Part shown: positions 56,232 through 64,000 of the stretch, piece by piece
Numbering within the stretch: the first letter of the stretch is position 1
Layout: each line of letters begins with the position of its first letter
Source of the DNA: Fusarium oxysporum f. sp. lycopersici 4287
Lineage: Eukaryota; Ascomycota; Sordariomycetes; Hypocreales; Nectriaceae
Assembly (NCBI RefSeq): GCF_000149955.1
Contig: NC_030990.1
Span: 4,267,482 to 4,331,481 of the forward strand
Length of the DNA stretch: 64,000 nucleotides
Reading direction: 5' to 3'
The notes under the pieces: model-generated
What the model was told of the DNA's origin: nothing
The model's database searches: none
What the model saw: only the letters and a program-made list of their open reading frames with translations
Position numbers and translations under genes: made by a program

Positions 56232-57233
56232 ATGACGCCCGAAACGCCTCTTAAACTCTCCATCGAGAACTTGCAAGCCCTCAATCGTCTCAACGATCCA
56301 TCCATACCAGTGCCCATGACGCCCCAAAACATCCTTATCCTCGGCGCCGGGGAACTAGGCCTCTCTGTCCTCGAGGCCCTCACCTCACACCCCAAGCGTC
56401 AACGCTATTCCGTTCTTCTTCGTCAAGCAACTCTTGATTCCGCTGCTCCGGAGAAGAAGAAACTAGTCCAGCGCATTCGTGCCCTCAACGCAGGGTTTGA
56501 AGCAGCTGATGTCGTCAACGCGAGTGTTGAAGACCTAGCGTCTATCTTTGAGAAATACGATGTTATTGTGTCTTGTAATGGTATGGGGTTACCGTCTGGA
56601 ACGCAGCTCAAGCTTTTAGACGCTGTGCTTAAAGCGGGCGTTAAGAGGTTCTTTCCCTGGCAGTTTGGGATGGACTATGATGTTATTGGGGAGGGCAGCT
56701 CGCAGGATTTATTCGATGAGCAGTTAGAGGTCCGGAAGAAACTAAGAGCGCAGAGGGACGTTGATTGGACGATTGTGTCAACTGGACTGTTCATGAGCTT
56801 TTTGTTCCTCCCAGACTTTGGGGTCGTTGATCTCGGGAATAAGATCGTCAGAGCACTTGGAAGCTGGGATAACAGAATTACCGTCACAACACCTACTGAC
56901 ATCGGGCGCGTCACAGCGGATATAATCCTCGATCCACGGGGTATATCGCATCGAGTTGTGTACACAGCGGGAGATACTATATCCTACGGCGAACTGGCAG
57001 ATTTACTAGATGAGCATTTTGACACCAAGTTCAAGCGGGAGGTGTGGGATCTGGAGGAGCTCAAGAGGCAGATGGAGAGCGAGCCGAGCGTGATGGTCAA
57101 GTATAGGGATACGTTTGCGCAGGGCCGTGGGGTTGCGTGGGATAAGAGTGTGAGTGTCAATGAGGAGAGGGGGATTGAGATGGTTGATGTGAGGAAGTAT
57201 CTCGAGGGAATGGATGTCAAGTCAGATGAGTGA
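56232..57233 (+). CDS. NmrA-like / isoflavone-reductase-like NAD(P)-binding protein
   Basis: A single-exon ORF of 333 residues. The Rossmann motif ILILGAGELGLSVLEAL (about 33-49) is followed by the family's segments VIVSCNGMGLP, KAGVKRFFPWQFGMDYD and TGLFMSFLF, which place it in the NmrA/PCBER/isoflavone-reductase atypical SDR group. The GAGELG loop is the NmrA-type GxxGxxG. A second Met at residue 29, directly before the Rossmann strand, could be the true start. Members are either reductases of phenolics and other small molecules or redox-sensing regulators; which applies here is not evident. It follows the protease gene with a separate promoter. Confidence 0.87.
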   Translation: MTPETPLKLSIENLQALNRLNDPSIPVPMTPQNILILGAGELGLSVLEALTSHPKRQRYSVLLRQATLDSAAPEKKKLVQRIRALNAGFEAADVVNASVEDLASIFEKYDVIVSCNGMGLPSGTQLKLLDAVLKAGVKRFFPWQFGMDYDVIGEGSSQDLFDEQLEVRKKLRAQRDVDWTIVSTGLFMSFLFLPDFGVVDLGNKIVRALGSWDNRITVTTPTDIGRVTADIILDPRGISHRVVYTAGDTISYGELADLLDEHFDTKFKREVWDLEELKRQMESEPSVMVKYRDTFAQGRGVAWDKSVSVNEERGIEMVDVRKYLEGMDVKSDE

Positions 57234-58464
57234 TGGTTGCTCTGAGTTGGATGATGAGTGGTGAGTGTTACCCTACGGTTATGTGAGTGTCTGCTTTGGG
57301 CGTTGCACATTCACCTTGTATGACCTGTTTGAGGGTGATGGCGGTTAGGGAAAATGCAATATTGATCCTGAGCTGAAATGCAGTCAATCACAAGATTTGA
57401 AAGCAATGTCGACATACAGTGTAAGTGTAATATTGAGTGTGTTCTACAGCCTCCCGGCATGTCCGTCCAGCCGCCGTAACATCCGGGTGTTATCGGGATA
57501 TCCTCATTGGGGAAATGTCTTATCACCCCATAAACAAGCTCCTCCAACAGAAACCGTCTTATCTTGCACCGTGATCCTGTCTCATCGTTATCGTTGGTTA
57601 ACCCAGTTTCTGCAGCGGCAACAAACCGAAAACAGCTCCACGGCGATCAAACACTCTCGTCGTCACCCGCATTGAGCCCTGTCCAATAACATCATCGTTG
57701 TGATTCCCTGTCTTCATCCATGCAGTTTGGTCATCGGGCACAACTCATTCAAGAAAAGAACCTTGGTAGAATACACTTCCTTCAAGGCAGCTCTAGGTAT
57801 CAATGCACTATAACACAGCGACTCGATACCTCTGCAAATGACGACACCCTCTTCTTTCTCCTTATCGTCATGAGTCCTACACCCACCAACCAATCAGAAC
57901 CGCATCACACGGACGTTGCCTGTCAATCAAACCATCATGCGCCTCGCCCTGTGCCTCGTCGATAAGGCTCCCCCCAACAACGAAAACCCCAAGTTTTGTC
58001 TTATTCGCTGCGCCACCTCGGTTATCTTGGCCTTGTAAGACGCCCGGATCAAGCAAGCAATGCAATATGAGTCACGTCACAACTAGGGACTAGGCCGAGG
58101 CAGCACTGTACTTGTTGTTGCTCATAACAGAGACAGGCGTGAGACAAAGGCCGTAATCGTAATGTAATACAATGTAAGAGCCTAGTCTAGGTTGGTAGTA
58201 CGCCATCCGCAGTCCATATGACTCCTCCGGCGGCCAATCACGACGATATCGCCCCGGATGAGATGATATCGTATTAATACACCCTCCAGCCTTCGACTCT
58301 TCCAGACACCTCTTTCATATTCCCTAATTTCGCGCCCTTTGGTGTTCAAGCACGCAACTTTGCGCCTTTCTTGACAACATAACATCTTTATTGACAACAT
58401 AATACCTTTCACTTGTACAAACCTCTATCAATCTAACCTACTTATAATACGTCCCCAGCCCATC
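57234..58464. other. Intergenic region (1.2 kb)
   Basis: No gene recognised; short ORFs only. The last 170 bases before 58465 are C/T- and A-rich leader-like sequence. Confidence 0.3.
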
Positions 58465-59499
58465 ATGGACGTCTTACTCAACAGCTCTGGAGATCTTCCA
58501 GCTGCAAAGCACTTTCATATCAATCCTCCCAGCACATTAAAGACCCGCGCCCAAATAAGTCGAAACCACTTCGTCCGCGCCACAGCAAAGCGTCAGTCCC
58601 AACACAAAGGCGCCAACCTGTGCCGCGACACCGGTTTCCCCTGCACGACTTCAAGTTTTGGAGAAACGCACTGTCTGCGCTGTGGACAACAGGATAGTAC
58701 AAACACAAACGGAGGCGCGCGCCGTCCTCAGCTCGAAAAGATCCTGCACTACGAGATCTCGACGGGGAACTTGCAGCGCGCGAATCCACGATGGACACAC
58801 GTCCATCGGAACCGCATGGCCCGGAAACATGACCACTCCAGTCTTGGTGGTTCTTCCGATGAGGTCGAGGGGAGAGATCTAGCGAACAGCAGGATCTCTC
58901 TGCCTGTTGACCGCTTTCGACTCGTGAGGAGACCTACGCTTGAGAGGGAGGAGGCATTTCGCGATGCTTCGACTGCGAGGGGGAATGTGTACCTTGGACG
59001 AAAGATGCCCATGACGGAGGACGATGAAGTCGCTGAGCTGTATCGCATGGGACTGCTATACGACGACGAGCAGATCAGGGGCGAGGGCTTCAATCTTGAC
59101 AGTATCAAGCACGAAGAACCCACCTACTCCATCCGCCCAGCCAAGCAATCCCGCAAGAAGCGCGCTCAGAGCTTTAGCTTCAACCAGCCTCTGCATCTCG
59201 ATCTCTCCTTCACAGACCTCGGCGGCTCCCAAGCCCTCGCTCAAATCCTTTCCTCCTCCGACGACACAGTCCCCTCCGCCACCCCCACACGCAGCTTCGC
59301 TCCTCTGCGCGTGATATACGAACTCGACGGTTCAAACCCCTCCTTCGACGTTGATACGTCCCAACCCCCCGATCTAATCTCAGACTACGATTGTCTTTCC
59401 GACAGCGAACTCGACGATTTACCCTCTCAGCGGGAATTTCTAGACAGTGCAGCTACGCCTGGTTCAGAGACGTGGGTGGTGCTAGGTGACGACTCGTAG
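58465..59499 (+). CDS. Hypothetical protein with N-terminal Cys pairs, unrecognised
   Basis: A single uninterrupted frame of 344 residues with coding-like composition; I do not recognise a family. The N-terminal third is basic and holds four Cys (CRDTGFPC and CLRCG at about 53-73) spaced so that they could bind a metal, although no known finger fits. The middle is Arg-rich (RFRLVRRPTLEREEAFRD), then comes an acidic helical patch (EDDEVAELYRMGLLYDDEQ). The C-terminus is Ser/Asp-rich and ends SETWVVLGDDS. No signal peptide or membrane segment. It is likely intracellular, possibly nuclear. That it is a gene at all rests on length, composition and a plausible leader. Confidence 0.65.
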   Translation: MDVLLNSSGDLPAAKHFHINPPSTLKTRAQISRNHFVRATAKRQSQHKGANLCRDTGFPCTTSSFGETHCLRCGQQDSTNTNGGARRPQLEKILHYEISTGNLQRANPRWTHVHRNRMARKHDHSSLGGSSDEVEGRDLANSRISLPVDRFRLVRRPTLEREEAFRDASTARGNVYLGRKMPMTEDDEVAELYRMGLLYDDEQIRGEGFNLDSIKHEEPTYSIRPAKQSRKKRAQSFSFNQPLHLDLSFTDLGGSQALAQILSSSDDTVPSATPTRSFAPLRVIYELDGSNPSFDVDTSQPPDLISDYDCLSDSELDDLPSQREFLDSAATPGSETWVVLGDDS

Positions 59500-60564
59500 C
59501 AGGTCCGAACTCGGAATACGCAAACTGCAGTTTTGTGGTTCTGAGCAAAGATATAGCGATGGGAGAGCCTCATCGTCGGACTGGTCCTCATTAAACTTGG
59601 CGCTGCCTGGGAGTTTCTGAACTAGGGTGAGGCGCTGGTGCTCGCAGAAATGCTTGAGCATCGCGATGGAGTTACTTATTATGGGTAGCGACCTGCTTGC
59701 ATAGTTGAAACGAGTGCTGTTTTTGTTTTGGATTTGTCCTACGGGACTTTGGATATTGTTATTTATATAGCGCAATTGATGGTTCAGCCTTGATCTGAAC
59801 CTGTACTATCTCCTCAACCTCTGATTTAAATATGCTTCTGCGATGATAATGATGTCGTGAGATGTGTTTGCTGCCTGCCATGCTTATGATATATTCACCG
59901 TATAAGATCTCCCCGACTTGTCTCTGTCTACTTCATCCCTGGGCATGACCTCTGGGTCTTATTTATTCAGCCTGATCGCGCAGGAATTGTAGAACTATCG
60001 TTGAAAAACCTGGGTCTGTGGGTGCGAATGCGATTATTTTATTGTAGTTGTTCGCTCGATGCATGCCGCTCACCCACACACACACGGCTGATCACCAACA
60101 TCACCAACAAGGACCCCCCTAAACCCCAAAAGTCCCTGATCTAGTTCAATTGACCATCAATAAGTCCTAAAAGGGCAAATGTTTCGAAGAGATTTATGAC
60201 TAGTATCTTATCGTAGCTACGTATGCCTATGCTGGCGTTGACACTAACGTCGACCTCACTCTTGGGCGTCTTCTATTGGGGTATCTGCCCGGTCGACACA
60301 ACCAACGGCGTTAAGCTGAGAACAATGATCAGATCATAAATGGCCACAGACTCAGTACAGATGGAGATATTTCGTGCCCCAAGTCAGCGGCACCTTTTTC
60401 ATCCAACCTCTGGACGATTCCGCCCCATCATCAAAGTCTCCGACCGGAGATATTCAGGATCTCTCCGCTGAGTGTATATAAGCCAAAGAGCAACTACACT
60501 CTTATTCTACCCCATAACAGTCACAAATTACCTCTGAACCTCTTCCGTCTCTCATACAACCACA
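59500..60564. other. Intergenic region and promoter of the dithiol flavoprotein gene
   Basis: No gene in the first 900 bases. Near the end, CGGAGA (60445-60450) and TCTCCG (60462-60467) form an inverted repeat with an 11-base spacer. TATATAA at 60475-60481 is a good TATA element about 85 bases before the next ATG. The pair could be a zinc-cluster regulator site. Confidence 0.5.
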
Positions 60565-61564
60565 ATGTCATCCAAGCTCTACGACGTCCTCATCATCGGC
60601 GGCGGCCCAGGCGGTCTCGCCATGGCATCCGCCCTCGCCCGTCAAGTCTATACAGCCCTGATTCTCGACTCAGGCGTATATCGCAACGCGCCTACAAAAC
60701 ACATGCACAACGTCCTCGGCTTCGATCACGTTGAGCCCTCCGTTTTCCGCCAAAAAGCCCGTGACGATCTTGAAAAGCGGTACGAAAGCATTGAGTTCAA
60801 GTCCACAACCATCGCAACCGTTCGCAAAACAGACGCTGGTGTGTTTGAAGCGGTTGATCACGATGGAAATATCTATCAAGGAAAGAAACTCGGCTTAGGC
60901 ACCGGGGTGAAGGATCTTGTTGAGGAGCAGCCTAAGGGATATGCTGAGTGCTGGGGAAAGGGAATGTAAGTAAATCCCTGACTTTGTGAACGCACCTCGC
61001 TAACTTTGAAGTTTCCACTGCCTTTACTGCCATGGCTTTGAGGAGCGAGGAGCAGAGAGTGTAGGCGTCTTCGCAGGCGGCATGCTCTCCAGCGCCGACA
61101 TGCTCGCGCACGTAACCCCCATGGCCAAACGCCTCTCCCAGTCCGTAACAATCTACACCAACGGCGACCCCTCTCTCCCCTCAACCATAAAGACAAAAGT
61201 ACACAGCAGCAAAGTGCACTTCGACACCCGGAAGATCACATCCTTCGCCCTTGTTAATTCTGGTCCCTCTGTTAAAATCACCTTTGAGGATGGCTCCTCC
61301 AAGACCGAAGGCTTCGTGGTAAGTCATCCCAATGTCGCACAAGCAGCGCCGTTTGCAGAGCAGCTTGGGCTGGAGACGACGCCGACGGGTGATATCAAAG
61401 TTGAGGTGCCGATGAATGAGACTAGTGTGAAGGGGTGTTTTGCGTTTGGTGATGCGGCGACTGTTATGAGGAGTGCTTTGCAGGCGATGCATATGGGTGG
61501 TTTTGCAGCTATTGGGATGGCGATGCAGTTACAGCATGAACTGGATGAGAAGGATGAGCTGTAA
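60565..61564 (+). CDS. Thioredoxin-reductase-like FAD dithiol oxidoreductase (GliT-like)
   Basis: Two exons, 60565-60965 and 61012-61564, give 317 residues. The FAD-binding GxGxxG loop is DVLIIGGGPGGLAMASALAR (about 7-26). The redox-active pair is Cys137/Cys140 in FHCLYCHGFEERG, right after the intron, matching the CxYCHGxE motif of fungal dithiol oxidases such as GliT and HlmI and unlike the CATC of true thioredoxin reductase. The C-terminal FAD motif is GCFAFGDAATVMRSALQAM. Such enzymes oxidise dithiols, often forming disulfides in epipolythiodioxopiperazines or depsipeptides. No peptide synthetase cluster surrounds it here, so the substrate is unknown. A TATA box and an inverted repeat lie upstream. 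Confidence 0.88.
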
Positions 61565-62645
61565 GAAGTATTGCAAATAGATCCATGCTTGTTATTTGTC
61601 AATCTGCTTACCTTGGAACAATGTAAGACGTTACACCTTTTTGGCTCTTGTGCTAATGCAGCTTGCCCGCCCTGTGCCTATTGGTTGCATCTCAGCCTTT
61701 TGTCATTGCTTCTCTTTCGGGCCATTATGCGAGACAACACTCAAGACATACATGTTCTCGACTCAGACCCTGTCCCGTCATAAAACAATAGACAACGCTT
61801 AAACCCGTTATATTATGCCCATCCATGATTCTATTCGACGCTAGAACAAAAAGTCCCCGTACCGGTCGGTGTGTCTGTCTCAGTTGAGACTCTGACTATC
61901 ACAATGCAAGGGATGGAGCCCTCGGCAGATGACTTCACCTCCCAGGCTCACTGTCCTCTTGGTAAGATATTTGTCATTGCTCGGCACACACGTAAAGTTT
62001 AGTAGGTGAAAGTCTGAGAGTGAATTGAGTTTGCTAGAAGGGTTACATCACAATGCAAACGATGGTCCCCGATGACATGACATGTTGGGGTTTAACAATC
62101 TCACTGCATCTATCACGTCAAGAGGCTCTGCAAGGGGAAGGGATGATTACTAACTTGCACCGATTGGCCTCCCAGAACACATGTTTTTTTGCCAAGATGG
62201 ATACAGCGGATAGGTCGTTTCTACCGAGTGAAGATCTCAATAGACGACCCGTTGGATAGCGTCCGTGGGTTTAGAATTAAATTCTCCGCTAGTGTCTCGA
62301 GTGCCGCGGTACTGTAACATGGTATCTAAGCATCATTCACAAAGAAGCGTGCTCTTTCTTTCTACCTCCGTAGCATTGCAGGTAAGAGTTTGGTAGCATT
62401 GCCGATGATGGTCGGACCTCCGGAGTGAGATCGAAGATGATATCTACAAGGATGTATATGCAACAAGAAACACAAATTAGTAGATGCAGCTAAGCTCTGC
62501 AGGACCGGTCAGCGGATGCAGGAGAAATTTGTAATTAAGACATGCATATCCTCTTCCCATATAAAGATACACAGATCATCGCTCAGAGGCTTGAGATTGT
62601 CTCTCCATCTTTGCTACTGCTTAGACAAAAACAGTTACAGTCGTC
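61565..62645. other. Intergenic region with TATA element
   Basis: No gene recognised. TATAAAG at 62560-62566 lies about 80 bases before the next start and is a good TATA candidate. Confidence 0.4.
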
Positions 62646-63873
62646 ATGATGATCAAGTCTTTGGCTCTCTTCACTCTCATCACCGCTGCCTCGGCGCGAA
62701 AGTGCACAAACATCACAGTCCCTGTGTCACTTACCTCTCAAAATGCTGTTTTCACCATTGAGGCGCCGTTGACGGGCATTGAAGTGACGAGCCTTGCTGT
62801 CAATCTCGCTCGTCAGGGTGCACCTCCATATCCCGAACAGGTGCAAAAGGGTGTAAGTCATATATGCGCTCAATGGTTTGATGCAAGCTTATGGTGATAG
62901 TTTACCACTGTTTCGGGTAATTATGAACTCGCCGCTACATATTGCGAACCCGATGCCGGTCCTGGAAAGGAACTTCAGATCATGACGCACGGCATTGGCT
63001 TTGATAGAAGTTACTGGGACTTTCCTTACAACAACTACAACTACAGCTATGTTGCGCGCGCAGTCGATGAGCACGGCTACTCGACTCTTACCTGGGACCG
63101 TCTTGGAGTCGGTGCTTCTTCCAAGGGTGATCCATTGAACGAGATCCAGGTTTACCTTGAGATTGCAGCTCTCAAGGCTCTCACTACCAAAGCTCGTGAA
63201 GGATCTCTTGGGGTAGGATGCAAGTACTCCAAGGTCGTTCACTTGGGGCATTCGTTTGGGTCGGTCATTAGCTATGCGCTCGCGAATGAGAGTCCTGAAC
63301 TCACTGATGCTGTTGTCTTGACGGGCTTTTCGCAGGCGACTGCTTATTTGGGGCTATTCGCAGTTGGAAGCAACTTTATTCCTATTACTGCTACACCTCT
63401 CGCCGATAAGTATCCCGCTGGCTACGTCGGTGTGTCGTCTACAGTGGGCATACAGATCAACTTCTTTGCAGAGGGCGACTTTGACCCCAAGATTCTGGAA
63501 GTGGCATATGAGAAGGGCCAGCCTGTTTCGCCTGGTGAACTTCTTACATTGGGAGCACCAGCTGGGAAGAATAACACATACACTGGCCCTGTCCAGATCG
63601 TGACTGGCTGTAAGTCAACCTCACTCTGAATGGAACAGAGCAAAGCTAATAGTTGCAGCACGCGATGTACCTTTCTGTGGCGATAACTGCTACTCTACAG
63701 GCAGCGTAGACCCCAAGCTGCCCTCATTACTCGACATATCGAGACAATTCTTTACACAAGCTTCGCGATTCAACACAACCGTTGTGCCAGGTGCAGGTCA
63801 CGGATTGAACTTTGGATATTCACACACTGTCACTTACGATGCTATTCTCGAGTTTCTCTCAGAACTGGCTTGA
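62646..63873 (+). CDS. Secreted alpha/beta hydrolase
   Basis: Three exons, 62646-62852, 62901-63609 and 63659-63873, give 376 residues. A signal peptide (MMIKSLALFTLITAASA) is followed by a mature protein with the alpha/beta-hydrolase fold. The oxyanion region is MTHGIGFDRSYWDFP, the nucleophile elbow GHSFGS has Ser187, and a likely catalytic His is in VPGAGHGLNFGYSH near the end. Several Cys (KCTN, TYCEPD, VGCKY, PFCGDNCYS) suggest disulfides, fitting secretion. The substrate class (ester, lipid or lactone) cannot be read from sequence. Both introns have good GTAAGT donors, and the first ATG gives the signal peptide. Confidence 0.87.
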
Positions 63874-64000
63874 TGCCTTCTTCCACCTTCTTTCGCATAT
63901 TATTCTTTCAGTATCTATTGTATATAGTCTACTTTGCAGCTAATACATTTCCTTATTTGTTCAAACGGACCATTAATTCATCCGTCAAATTCCCATCCAT

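Overview
The window is fungal nuclear DNA, most likely from a filamentous ascomycete close to Fusarium (Hypocreales). The support is about 24 protein genes interrupted by short introns (roughly 45-60 bases, GT..AG, often with a CTRAY-like branch point), long intergenic spacers, and a gene set typical of such fungi: Zn2Cys6 regulators, an LaeA-like methyltransferase, an A-T-R-R NRPS-like reductase, a QDE-1-type RNA polymerase, Atg17, a secreted aspartic protease and a copper-oxygenase-type protein. Splice junctions were read by hand, and every multi-exon model given without a caveat keeps its frame from start to stop. I saw no tRNA, rRNA, CRISPR array, or intact transposon.

Region 1 (1-7.4 kb) looks like a small catabolic cluster: a hotdog thioesterase cut by the window edge, a malate/L-lactate-type dehydrogenase, a Zn2Cys6 regulator, an IlvD/Edd dehydratase of the sugar-acid type and an SDR oxidoreductase. 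Two pairs are divergent, and each shared promoter carries two CGG-N7-CCG inverted repeats, as expected if the regulator controls the cluster. Region 2 (8-12.4 kb) has a Dabb-domain protein, a NiCoT nickel/cobalt transporter and a disordered basic protein with a tandem repeat. Region 3 (14.6-24 kb) has a calpain-like protease, ATG17 with a perfect 12-base inverted repeat and two tiny upstream ORFs, a small secreted protein and a LaeA-like methyltransferase.

Region 4 (25-40.5 kb) has an LPMO-like secreted protein with acidic Cys repeats, a probable glycine betaine reductase (A-T-R1-R2) interrupted by one in-frame TAG, an amino acid permease with an apparent frameshift near its end, and a PNS1-type choline-transporter-like protein. 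Betaine-to-choline reduction and a choline-transporter-like protein therefore lie within about 7 kb. Region 5 (41.7-52.1 kb) has a QDE-1-like RNA-dependent RNA polymerase, a many-exon Zn2Cys6 regulator and the RIO1 kinase. Region 6 (53.8-64 kb) has a pepsin-family protease whose pro-region holds three almost identical 27-residue repeats, an NmrA/isoflavone-reductase-like protein, an unrecognised conserved-looking ORF, a GliT-like dithiol flavoprotein and a secreted alpha/beta hydrolase.

The items most worth following up are the three-repeat pro-region of the aspartic protease (protein conserved, synonymous sites scrambled), the shared inverted repeats of the catabolic cluster, the nonsense codon in the betaine reductase, and the ATG17 leader.
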